Source: Chloroflexota bacterium (GTDB lineage Bacteria; Chloroflexota; UBA6077; FW602-bin22; CADDYW01). Taken from it: a stretch of DNA of 64,000 nucleotides. Shown here piece by piece: positions 53,026-61,142 of this stretch. Below the pieces are notes generated by a model, which saw only the letters and a list, made by a program, of their open reading frames with translations, was not told the origin of the DNA and did no database searches. The translations under genes were made by a program, and so were the position numbers. Location of the stretch: NCBI GenBank assembly GCA_021324795.1, contig JAJPIK010000067.1, positions 1-64,000 on the forward strand, given 5' to 3'. The stretch's first letter is position 1. Every line of letters starts with the position of its first letter.

Positions 53026-55263
53026 ATGGCAGGCGTCAGACTGAGCGGACCAGAACCGCCGAAGGATGCCGAATGGGCGGCTCGGCTAACCAAGATGTAC
53101 GAGCAGGGACTCGCGGCCGCCCGACGGGATTATGATCCCGCCCGCCACCTGATCGGTCACCCCGTGGCACCGCACCATGCATCGCGGCTCTATCGGCCCC
53201 CTCAGTCTCTCCCTTATGCTCAGGCACTCCTCCGCCAGGGGGATCCGGAGTCGGTTCAAGAAGCCGCCTTGATCATCGGCGCGGTGCTCGATTCCCAGGA
53301 GACCAATCCCCGGCATCCGCACCGGGGCAACTTTCTCTGGTTGGCGGATGATCCCGAGGTCGTCGATCTCAACGCGGTGCAATTTGTCCTGCGCGCTTTG
53401 CTGCCGATCCTCGTCCGCCATGGTCAGCAGTTGCCCTCGACGCTGGTCGAGCGCTGTCGGCAGAGCGTGCGGCTGGCCCTGGCGGAAGAAGACCACCTGG
53501 CGGTTGCCCCCACCTATACCAACATCCACTTGATGTCGCTGCTGGCGCTGGTCGTCGGCGGGGAGTGGCTCGACGACGCCCACTATCGTGCCCTCGGTCG
53601 CCAGCGCTGGGCGGATTGGCTGGGCTTCACGATTCGATCCGGCGCACCACACGAGTACAATAGTCCGGGCTACGGAGCGGTGGATCTGAGCGCGCTCGCC
53701 GAATTGATCGGTCTGGTGCAGGATCCGCTAATCAAGCTGCAGGCGCGACTGATCTACGAGCGACTCTGGCTGCACCTGGGACTGCATCTGCACGTTCCCA
53801 CCGGTCAGCTCGCCGCGCCACACTGTCGCTGCTACTGGCCCATGATGATGAGCGGTCGCGGAGCGGTCAAAGATCTGCTCTGGCTCCAGACGGGTTGGCG
53901 CTGGCTGCTCGAGCCGGGGCCGTACGGTGGACAGACGGCGTCGGAGATCCCGACCGGCCTCGATCTGGCCCTTACCGAGCACTGGCTGCCCGAGGCGGTC
54001 CGATCCTGGCTCGAACACCAGGATCGCGTCCTCCCCTGCGAGATTCGGGAGACGGCCAACCGGGACGAGGGCTTCGACCTGACTACCTACCTCACGCCGA
54101 GCTACGCCCTGGGTACCGCTTCCCGCACCTATGGCATCGGCCAGGACGACTTCTACATCGAGCACCAGGCCAACTATCTCATGCTGCATTACGCCCGCCC
54201 GGGCCAACCCGGCGGGTGGGGGATGATGTATAGCCGCTTCGTCGTCAACGACCAGCACTGGGGGACCCGGGCCGCGGCGCCGGATCGTTCGAAAGAATCG
54301 AACTTCTACGACTACGGCAACTTCGCCGGGGTTCAGCTCAAGAATAAAGCCATTGGCCTCTATGCACTCCAGCCCCAGAGCGATGAGGTCTTCTCGCTCA
54401 AGACGGTGGTCGTGTTTCCGCGTGCCGAACTGCTGGACGAAGTCTGGGTCAATGATCAGCGGGTCGAGGTGGCCACACTGCCCCAATCGCTCGAGGCCGG
54501 CGACTGGTTGGTCGTCGCCGATGGGATGGTCTACGTGGGGGTGCGGCCGCTGGAGCCGAGCTGCCTGGGGAAGGATGCGCCGATCGTCCTCGAGCGTAGC
54601 CCCCAAGGAGAGCTCTGGCTCACGATCTACAACTATCGCGGCGCCGCCAAGCGCTTCTGGGATTACGCGTCGCTGCACGGGGCTTTCTGGCGGGGCAACC
54701 TGAAGGCCGGCTTTGTCGTCGAGGTCGCCGAGCGGTCCGCGTATCTCTCGGCCGGGGCTTTCTTGGCCTACCTCGGTCAATCCATTATCGAAGACGTGGT
54801 CGACGAGCAGTTGGCGCGACGCCTGACCTATCGCAGTGGCGGAGAAGAACTGGGGCTGAGTTACGATTTATGGCGGACCCAACCGCGCGAGCGGCGTCTG
54901 AACGGAGAGGTCTACCAGCCACCCGCACTCTCCTCGCCAATCGCTCGGCAAGGGAGTTCAGGAAGGCTGGAGGTCGGGAGCGCCTGCCTGCTCACTAATC
55001 CGCAATCCGTCTGGCTGATCGCCCAGGAGCTCGATCCCAGCGAGCAGAGGTGGATCGCGGTCAACCCGGAGGACCGCCCAACGCCGCTGCGGTTGGAGAC
55101 CCCGCTGGGCGTGGTGACGGCAAACGTTTGGGGCGTGGGGCGCCTGGAGTGGCGGGCATCGTCGACGGGTGAGCCCACGTTGATGGTTGATACGTTGCAA
55201 GAGCCAGTCGAGCTCGTGGTGCCGAATGGAACGATCGTGGTGCGAGCCGAGCAGTCGTCGTAG
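53026..55263 (+). CDS. unknown protein, paralogue 2 of a tandem pair; possible alpha/alpha-toroid lyase
   Basis: 745 residues, 99 bases after the first paralogue and with the same overall plan. Shared blocks are PRHPHRGNF, YTNIHLMSLLALVVGGEWL, HEYNSPGYGAVDLSALAELIGL, CEIRETANRDEGFDLTTYLT, YALGTASRTYGIGQDDFYIEHQANY and SRFVVNDQHWGT. The conserved Tyr, His, Glu and Arg in these blocks are candidate active-site residues. GGAGG precedes the ATG. No signal peptide. The two proteins differ through most of their length, so the duplication is old and the substrates may differ. A hairpin terminator follows. Confidence 0.75.
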   Translation: MAGVRLSGPEPPKDAEWAARLTKMYEQGLAAARRDYDPARHLIGHPVAPHHASRLYRPPQSLPYAQALLRQGDPESVQEAALIIGAVLDSQETNPRHPHRGNFLWLADDPEVVDLNAVQFVLRALLPILVRHGQQLPSTLVERCRQSVRLALAEEDHLAVAPTYTNIHLMSLLALVVGGEWLDDAHYRALGRQRWADWLGFTIRSGAPHEYNSPGYGAVDLSALAELIGLVQDPLIKLQARLIYERLWLHLGLHLHVPTGQLAAPHCRCYWPMMMSGRGAVKDLLWLQTGWRWLLEPGPYGGQTASEIPTGLDLALTEHWLPEAVRSWLEHQDRVLPCEIRETANRDEGFDLTTYLTPSYALGTASRTYGIGQDDFYIEHQANYLMLHYARPGQPGGWGMMYSRFVVNDQHWGTRAAAPDRSKESNFYDYGNFAGVQLKNKAIGLYALQPQSDEVFSLKTVVVFPRAELLDEVWVNDQRVEVATLPQSLEAGDWLVVADGMVYVGVRPLEPSCLGKDAPIVLERSPQGELWLTIYNYRGAAKRFWDYASLHGAFWRGNLKAGFVVEVAERSAYLSAGAFLAYLGQSIIEDVVDEQLARRLTYRSGGEELGLSYDLWRTQPRERRLNGEVYQPPALSSPIARQGSSGRLEVGSACLLTNPQSVWLIAQELDPSEQRWIAVNPEDRPTPLRLETPLGVVTANVWGVGRLEWRASSTGEPTLMVDTLQEPVELVVPNGTIVVRAEQSS

Positions 55264-55622
55264 TCACGGCGCGTTGTCGATTCAAGAAGTCGGCGAAAAG
55301 CAACGAAAGTGCTGGCCGGCTCCGCTGCGCCCGGCGGTCGACCGGATTGCTACGAAGATCCTTATATTGCCCTTTGCTTCTTAGCTCAACGCTACACCCT
55401 CCAGAGCATCGCGTTATCAGGAATTCGCGTGTAGACGAGCATTGGAACGTTAGTATCTTCTGGCACAATGAGCATGGAGAACCGACCGCATACCTGGGCC
55501 AGTTTCGCCAAGACCCCGCCTCGGACCGCCAAGTCAGCATGCTTCGACCGTGGCGCTCAGCCCGCTCTCCCGGCTGAGCGCCATCTGGCGCCGGGCTTTC
55601 TCCTATATCCGGGAGGATTGTG
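55264..55622. other. 359-base convergent intergenic region
   Basis: Between the ends of the second unknown paralogue and the enolase-superfamily gene. It holds the hairpin listed at 55551-55583 and no coding pattern that I can support. Confidence 0.4.
55551..55583. terminator. hairpin terminator between convergent genes
   Basis: TGGCGCTCAGCC (55551-55562) pairs perfectly with GGCTGAGCGCCA (55572-55583) over a nine-base loop. It lies closer to the minus-strand gene end at 55623 and has no long T run, so it may be a protective or bidirectional stop. Confidence 0.5.
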
Positions 55623-56789
55623 TTACTCCAGCCAGAGCGGACCATTAACGTGCTCTCGAACGGCGTCGAAATCCAGCTCGAGACCCAGGCCGGGTGCATC
55701 GGGCACCAAGATGTAGCCACGATCGAGGATCGGCTTTGGTCGAATAGCCAAGTCGTTCCACCAGGGCATCCCTCCACAGTGGAACTCGAGCGCGAGAAAG
55801 TTCGGAACGGCCGCGCAGAGGTGTACCGCTGCCAGGGTCGCGACCGGACTCGTCATGTTGTGCGGCGCAATCGAGATGTGATACATCTCGGCCAGCTCGG
55901 CGATCCGTTTGATCTCCCGAATCGACCCGGAGCGCGGTGTATCTGGCTGAATGATGTCCGCCGCCTGCTTCGTCACCAGCTCTTGGAAGCCGTGCCGTCC
56001 CTGCAGCGACTCGCCGGTGCAGATCGGCACGCGGGCCTTCGAAGTCACCTTGGCCATCGTCTCGACGTTGCGGGGTGGCACCGGATCTTCGAGCCACATC
56101 AGCTTGAATGGCTCCACTTCGTAGGCAATGCGGAGGGCATCGGCCACGTTATATCGCGCGTGGCAGTCGATCGCCAGATCCACGTCGGGCCCGATCGCCT
56201 CGCGGACGGCCGCGACCGCGTCGACGATGCCCCGGAGCTCGGCCGGACTGAGCGAGCGATCGACCATGTCGTAGCGCGTTGGGGTCGGAAAGTCGATGTC
56301 GAATTTGATCGCGGTGAAGCCATGCTGGATCACTTCCCGGGCGTGACGGGCGAAAGCTTCCGGTCGGTACACCTCGAGAAACTGCCCGGTCTCCTGCACT
56401 TCCCTGACCCGGTTGGCAAAGCCAATCGGATCCCAGTCGATGCCGGCGTGCGAATCCGAGTACATGCGAATCCGGTTGCGATACTTGCCGCCCAGGATCG
56501 CCCAAAGCGGAGCGTTCATCTGCTTACCCGAGAGGTCTAGCAGTGCCATCTCGATGCCGTTGATGATCGCGGGATTGGCCTGGCGCTGCAGGCTCAAGAG
56601 CAGCGGCTCGACGTTGAGGGGGGACTGGCCCGCCAGCGCAGCGCGAACACGACCAAGCTCTTCCGGCTGCACCGTCGTCCGCAGCGGCGCTTCGCCGATG
56701 CCGCTCACTCCATCGTCGGTATCGATCTGGACCAGGCACCAGCCAAATGGCCCGATGTGGCGCGAAATGTTGACGTTGGTGATTTTCAC
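55623..56789 (-). CDS. enolase-superfamily (mandelate racemase type) sugar-acid dehydratase-like enzyme
   Basis: 388 residues with the capping domain (VQIDTDDGVSGIGEAPLRT) and a barrel carrying metal ligands in LAIDCHARYN (Asp), WLEDPVPP (Glu) and ICTGESLQGRHGF (Glu), plus the acid/base APHNMTSPVAT. This set is typical of the galactonate/gluconate/glucuronate dehydratase group, which removes water from sugar acids. GTG start with GAGGAT upstream. It is the last gene of the third transporter operon. The exact acid sugar cannot be read from sequence. Confidence 0.9.
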   Translation of the reverse strand: MKITNVNISRHIGPFGWCLVQIDTDDGVSGIGEAPLRTTVQPEELGRVRAALAGQSPLNVEPLLLSLQRQANPAIINGIEMALLDLSGKQMNAPLWAILGGKYRNRIRMYSDSHAGIDWDPIGFANRVREVQETGQFLEVYRPEAFARHAREVIQHGFTAIKFDIDFPTPTRYDMVDRSLSPAELRGIVDAVAAVREAIGPDVDLAIDCHARYNVADALRIAYEVEPFKLMWLEDPVPPRNVETMAKVTSKARVPICTGESLQGRHGFQELVTKQAADIIQPDTPRSGSIREIKRIAELAEMYHISIAPHNMTSPVATLAAVHLCAAVPNFLALEFHCGGMPWWNDLAIRPKPILDRGYILVPDAPGLGLELDFDAVREHVNGPLWLE

Positions 56790-56840
56790 GTCGGATCCTC
56801 TCTCTGAATTGTTTTCTGGAAGCTGCCAATTGAACTGAGC

Positions 56841-57743
56841 TCAGCCCTTGATACCGGTCATGACCACGCCTTGAACGAAGTAGCGCTGAGCCATGAAGAA
56901 CAACAGGACCGATGGGAGCGGGGCCATCACCGCAGCGGCCATCAAGAGGTTTTCCCGTGGCTCGGTCCCGAGGTATCCGGCCTGGTCTTGGAAATAGCGC
57001 AGCCCGATCGCCAGGGTGAACTTGCTCTCCGAGTGGAGATAGATCAGGGGCTGCATAAACTCTTCCCAGTGGGAGATAAACGCGATGACCGCTACCGTCG
57101 CAAGCGCTGGACGCGAAAGCGGCATGACAATCTGCCAGAAGATTGTCGGCCAACCCGCACCGTCCATGATCGCGGCTTCGTCTAACTCGGGCGGGATACT
57201 CAAGAAAAACTGGCGGAGGAGAAAGACGAAGAATGCCCCTCCGCCGAAAAAGCTTGGGACGATCAAGGGCAGGAGGGTATTCAGCCAGCCAACGGCGAAG
57301 AACATCAGGTACGAAGGAATGATCGTCACCTCGACCGGCAGCATCATCGTGCCGAGCATGAGCAAGAACAAAACGTCGTGGCCCGGGTGACGAAAGCGGG
57401 CAAATGAAAATGCCGCCGCAGAGGCCGAGATCACCGTGCCGAGCACCGAAAGCACGACGACGATGGTGCTGTTCAGCACCCACAATCCGAATGGGACGTC
57501 CGTCCGGACTTGCACGTAGTTCGACCATTGCGGGATCGCCGGGAGGACGACCGGCGGATAGGTGTGCAGCTCCGGAATCCGCTTCAGGGAGCTCGCGACA
57601 GTCCAGAAGAATGGCCCCATAAAAAGAATCGGCAGCAGCACCACCAACAGATACTGGCTGAGACGGAGGGCGCGTCGATAAATGACCGCGACCGTGTTCT
57701 GCGAAGCGCTCCTTCGGGCGGCAGTCAGACTTTGCCCCCTCAT
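56841..57743 (-). CDS. sugar ABC transporter permease (MalG type), system 3
   Basis: 300 residues, six transmembrane helices. EAA loop ELDEAAIMDGAGWPTIFWQIVMPLSRP; ends MAQRYFVQGVVMTGIKG, almost as in the system 2 permease. ATG at 57743 overlaps the upstream permease stop in ATGA. The open frame upstream is a shadow of that gene. Confidence 0.92.
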   Translation of the reverse strand: MRGQSLTAARRSASQNTVAVIYRRALRLSQYLLVVLLPILFMGPFFWTVASSLKRIPELHTYPPVVLPAIPQWSNYVQVRTDVPFGLWVLNSTIVVVLSVLGTVISASAAAFSFARFRHPGHDVLFLLMLGTMMLPVEVTIIPSYLMFFAVGWLNTLLPLIVPSFFGGGAFFVFLLRQFFLSIPPELDEAAIMDGAGWPTIFWQIVMPLSRPALATVAVIAFISHWEEFMQPLIYLHSESKFTLAIGLRYFQDQAGYLGTEPRENLLMAAAVMAPLPSVLLFFMAQRYFVQGVVMTGIKG

Positions 57744-58699
57744 TCTTGTGGCTCCCGGTCGCCAGCGTAGTAGACCCAACGGGCCGAACTTCGGAACTGG
57801 ATAAAAGTAAAGGCAAACATGACCACGAAAAACAGCCAAGCCAGCGCCGCCGCGTATCCCAGGTGAAAGTACTGGAATGCCTCGGTGTAGATGTCGACCG
57901 CGAAGAACCAGGTGGCGTAGGCCGGTCCGCCGTTGGTCGCGACGATCGCCGAGGCGAACACTTTCAGGGCGCCGATGACGCCGAGCACCAGATTGAAGAA
58001 GACAACCGGCGAAAGCATCGGCAAGGTTACGTGTCGGAACCGTTGCCAGAGATTGGCGCCATCTATCGAGGCCGCCTCGTGAAGCTCGCTCGGAATACCC
58101 TGAAGACCGGCCAGAAAGATAATCATCTGGTTGCCGCCGATTCCGGCCCAGAGCGCCATGATCATCAGCGAGGGAATTGCCCAGTTCGCATCGCCCAACC
58201 AACCTGGCCCCGGAATTCCGATGAGGTCGAGGAGATAGTTGATTGGCCCGGTCTGGGCTTCGAAGAGCCACTTCCAGAGGATCGCCGTGGCGACGATCGG
58301 GGTCAAATGGGGCAGAAAGAAGAACGTGCGATAAAAGCTCGTGCCAACCAACGCTCGATTCAACAGCACGGCGAGGAGCAAAGACCCGGAGAGCCCCAAC
58401 GGCACGGTAATTCCCGCGTAGTAGAACGTCCGGCCCAACGATGGCCAGAAGAGGGGATCTTGAGTCAATGCCTGGACGTAGTTCTGAATGCCGATGAAAA
58501 CCGGTGGTTTAACGATGTTGTAGGTGGTCAGACTCAAACCAAGCGATGCAAGCATGGGCCCGGACTGGAAAAGAATAAACCCAAGCAACCAAGGCAGCAA
58601 GAAAGCAAAGCCCCAAAACATCTCCCGACGTCTAACGGGAGACGAGCGTCTTCGCGTTCGGTAGGTTGGCGTGGCTCGCGTCACACTCACGTTGCCCAT
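57740..58699 (-). CDS. sugar ABC transporter permease (MalF type), system 3
   Basis: 319 residues. EAA loop SELHEAASIDGANLWQRFRHVTLPM, six transmembrane helices, C-terminal ARWVYYAGDREPQE. GGAGA is close before the ATG at 58699; the longer frame upstream runs into the binding-protein gene. Forms the membrane channel with the next gene. Confidence 0.9.
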   Translation of the reverse strand: MGNVSVTRATPTYRTRRRSSPVRRREMFWGFAFLLPWLLGFILFQSGPMLASLGLSLTTYNIVKPPVFIGIQNYVQALTQDPLFWPSLGRTFYYAGITVPLGLSGSLLLAVLLNRALVGTSFYRTFFFLPHLTPIVATAILWKWLFEAQTGPINYLLDLIGIPGPGWLGDANWAIPSLMIMALWAGIGGNQMIIFLAGLQGIPSELHEAASIDGANLWQRFRHVTLPMLSPVVFFNLVLGVIGALKVFASAIVATNGGPAYATWFFAVDIYTEAFQYFHLGYAAALAWLFFVVMFAFTFIQFRSSARWVYYAGDREPQE

Positions 58700-58733
58700 T
58701 CTCCGCACGATCTGAGAAAACCGCAGAGATCGA

Positions 58734-60028
58734 TCACTCGGGTGGCTTGTCGAGAACCTGCTGCATGGCATTGTTCGTCGTCTTGGCTCCCTGGGCAACC
58801 GTTGCCTTGCACGTCCAGATCGCTGCGAGGTTCTGCTCACCCACCGACGATACCTCGAGCCCCCGGAAGTTGGCCGGCGGATGATCCGGTTGGGCGAAGA
58901 CGAAGGCCTTTGCGACAATCGCGTATTCTGGCGTTGTCTTGATGATCCGTGGGTCCGTCCAGCAATCCGGTCGTCCTCCCGGAGCACCGGCTCCGTCGAG
59001 GACTTTTTCTACCCCTGCTTCGTGTCCACAAAGGGATTTGACGAACTCCCACGATTGGGAGCGGTACTTTGTCTTCGAAGAGATGCCCTCGAGGTGCGTA
59101 ATTGCCTCGGCGCCCCGGGCACCAGATGGCCCGATGGGCAGAAGAGCAACAGTCCACTTGAACTTATTGTCGACTGCCTTGTACATGCTTGCCACCACCG
59201 ACGATCCGGCTTGGAACATCGCCGCGCGCTGAGTGACGAACATATCCTGTTGGGAACCTTCGACCTGGCCCGACAGCGGCTCGACTTTCCAGGTGTAAAG
59301 GTTGTCATATAGCCATTGGAGCATGCTCCGCACCGCTGGCGTATCGACTTGTGCCTTCTTCCCGTCCGCCGAAATGAGATCACTACCGAAGACGCGGGCC
59401 CAAATGACGTAGGGGTCCCAACTGTAGAGGCTCATCCAGCCATACTGAACGGTCTTCCCACCCTGCTGAACGGTAAGCTTTTTCGCGGCATTGACTAGAT
59501 CGTCAAGCTTCCAACTATCGTTTGGCGCGGCCACGCCGGCCTTCGCGAAAAGATCCTGGTTGTAGAAGAACCCGCACTGGCCGGGATGGGAATGGAATGC
59601 TAGTCCCATCAGCTTGTCTTCGAACTTCATCGAATCGATGACGCTGGGATAATATTGCGTCAGATCGAACTTGTCGGCGGCGATGATGTCGTCAACCGGG
59701 CTCCAGATATTGAGATGCGAGAACTCGGGAAGTACGCCTTGGGTCACCCACGCCCAAATGACGTCGCCGATCTCACCGGTGGCGTACATCGCGCGCATCT
59801 TTGCGAAGTATTGGTTACCGTCTGTCGGAAAGCTCTCCACCGTTACCGTGATCGAGGGCTGAGTCTTTGTGAATTGCCCCCCCACTTCTTGGTGAAGTCG
59901 GCGTAGGCGCCCGAAGCGGTGTGGGCGCGGCGGGTCACCGAGGCGGCCGTGCTCCCGGTTGATGAAGCCTTTGGAAGGGCTGTGCCCCCCGCTGCCTTGA
60001 GAAAACGTCGGCGACTGTTCGACAACAT
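58734..60028 (-). CDS. sugar ABC transporter substrate-binding protein, system 3, frameshifted
   Basis: Family 1 solute-binding protein (QFTKTQPSITVTVESFPTDGNQYFAKM; EIGDVIWAWVTQG). The natural start is the ATG at 60028, with GGAGG and MLSNSRRRFLKAAGG, a twin-arginine start. The frame breaks at a run of seven G (59877-59883 on the plus strand as C7): one more G would join AYADFTKKWGG to QFTKTQP exactly. As it stands the first frame ends within 15 codons, and the long frame has no proper start. The signal also lacks a clear hydrophobic core and lipobox. It could be a read or assembly error, slippage, or a decaying gene. Promoter and operator lie upstream. Confidence 0.7.
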
Positions 60029-60141
60029 GTGTTTCCTCCCGCGAGGTACGAGCCATTTCCGACGCCATTCCGCACGCCGGCTTTACCTTGCTGTACGACG
60101 CCACGACGCTCCTACTTCCTTCCAAACCGATAAAGTCCTCG

Positions 60142-60160
60142 GTCGTCAGACGTCCGACGT
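60142..60160. promoter_or_regulatory. candidate GntR operator, site 1
   Basis: GTCGTCAGACGTCCGACGT matches site 2 at 15 of 19 positions. The centre AGACGTC is near-palindromic. It begins 14 bases downstream of the -10 box of the transporter promoter, where a bound repressor would block transcription. Confidence 0.6.
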
Positions 60161-60174
60161 ATGCGACGCAGCAT

Positions 60175-60203
60175 ATTCTAGTGAGACCCCACTTGCTTGT
60201 CAA
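60175..60203 (-). promoter_or_regulatory. consensus promoter of the third transporter operon
   Basis: On the minus strand a perfect TTGACA (60203-60198), 17 bases, then TAGAAT (60180-60175). It faces the binding-protein gene and lies about 145 bases before its ATG. Confidence 0.75.
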
Positions 60204-60246
60204 TCAGGTGAACTGCTTCCCCAATTCGGCTTCCGGAATCCGGATC

Positions 60247-60275
60247 TTGACAGATTTGGTCAGGACACGTAGATT
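60247..60275 (+). promoter_or_regulatory. consensus promoter of the GntR gene
   Basis: A perfect TTGACA (60247-60252), 17 bases, then TAGATT (60270-60275). It faces the GntR gene, with the ATG at 60347. Confidence 0.75.
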
Positions 60276-60289
60276 ATGATGCGACCGAA

Positions 60290-60308
60290 GTCATCAGACG
60301 TCTAATGT
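60290..60308. promoter_or_regulatory. candidate GntR operator, site 2
   Basis: GTCATCAGACGTCTAATGT, partner of site 1. It also begins 14 bases beyond the -10 box, here of the GntR promoter, and holds the palindrome AGACGTCT. Its place suggests autoregulation. Confidence 0.6.
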
Positions 60309-60346
60309 CTAAGCTTTCTGAAGTCGTCCGTTTGGACCCGTGAACA

Positions 60347-61087
60347 ATGTCGTCCATACCCGGTAAGCTTCTCGCAATTAAACAGGGGAATCTCTCCGAC
60401 CAGGCCGTCCACCAGTTGACCAATCTCATTCTCGAGGGTCACTTGGCCCCGGGTGACTTCCTTCCGCCCGAACCGGCCCTTTGTAAGCATTTGAACGTGA
60501 GTCGGGCTACGGTGCGGGAAGCGATTCGCACTTTGGAAGCGCGCGGCTTCGTCCAACGTCGCCACGGCATTGGCATCCAAGTGACCGACCGCAGCCACGA
60601 GGTTGCCGCCCATTCGATCAGCCTGATGCTGCAGCGGGGTCGCAGTGACGTCGCCGATCTCCTGGAGGTCCGTCTCGGCCTCGAATGTCAAAGTGCGACC
60701 CTGGCGGCGCTCCGAGCAACCAAGTCAGACTTACAGGTACTTGCTGAATCGATCGAAACCATGGCAAATCAGTCCTCGACCCTCGACGAATACGTCGACG
60801 CCGATCTCGGTTTTCATCTGCACCTTGCCGAGGCAACCCACAACGCGGTCCTAGTCGCGCTGATCAATGCGATTCGGGATCTGCTGCACCAGAGCATCCG
60901 CGCGACCTACGACGTCGACGGGCGCACCGAGCGCCGCTTGGATGCCCATCGCTTGGTCCTCGAAGCGGTGCAGCGGCGGGATCCACACGCGGCCGAGGCG
61001 GCGATGCGCGAGCACCTTCACTATACCGAACTGATGCTTCGCGAGCTTGGCTTGATCCCGGCCGGCCACGCTCCCTTAGTCCGCTAA
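60347..61087 (+). CDS. GntR family transcriptional regulator, FadR type
   Basis: 246 residues. Winged HTH at about 15-80 (NLILEGHLAPGDFLPPEPALCKHLNVSRATVREAIRTLEARGFVQRRHG), then an all-helical FCD domain (about 100-230) with metal/ligand residues in DADLGFHLHLAEATHN and MREHLHYTE. Such regulators usually repress sugar-acid genes and are released by the sugar acid. The divergent operon carries an enolase-superfamily dehydratase and the downstream gene is a GH2 enzyme, so a uronate-type inducer is a fair guess. The two operators described are placed for control of both directions. Confidence 0.92.
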   Translation: MSSIPGKLLAIKQGNLSDQAVHQLTNLILEGHLAPGDFLPPEPALCKHLNVSRATVREAIRTLEARGFVQRRHGIGIQVTDRSHEVAAHSISLMLQRGRSDVADLLEVRLGLECQSATLAALRATKSDLQVLAESIETMANQSSTLDEYVDADLGFHLHLAEATHNAVLVALINAIRDLLHQSIRATYDVDGRTERRLDAHRLVLEAVQRRDPHAAEAAMREHLHYTELMLRELGLIPAGHAPLVR

Positions 61088-61142
61088 CGCGTAGTGCAGC
61101 ATGGAATAGCATTTTGGGCATTTGAGCGGGGGAAGAAGAAAC

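Noticed and set aside
53728-54780. 350-codon open frame opposite the second unknown paralogue
   Set aside because: The sense frame is conserved with its tandem paralogue; the antisense one has no matching partner frame conserved in motif.
57746-58942. 398-codon open frame opposite the permease genes
   Set aside because: The sense frames carry EAA loops and transmembrane helices; the antisense product is highly charged and without motifs.
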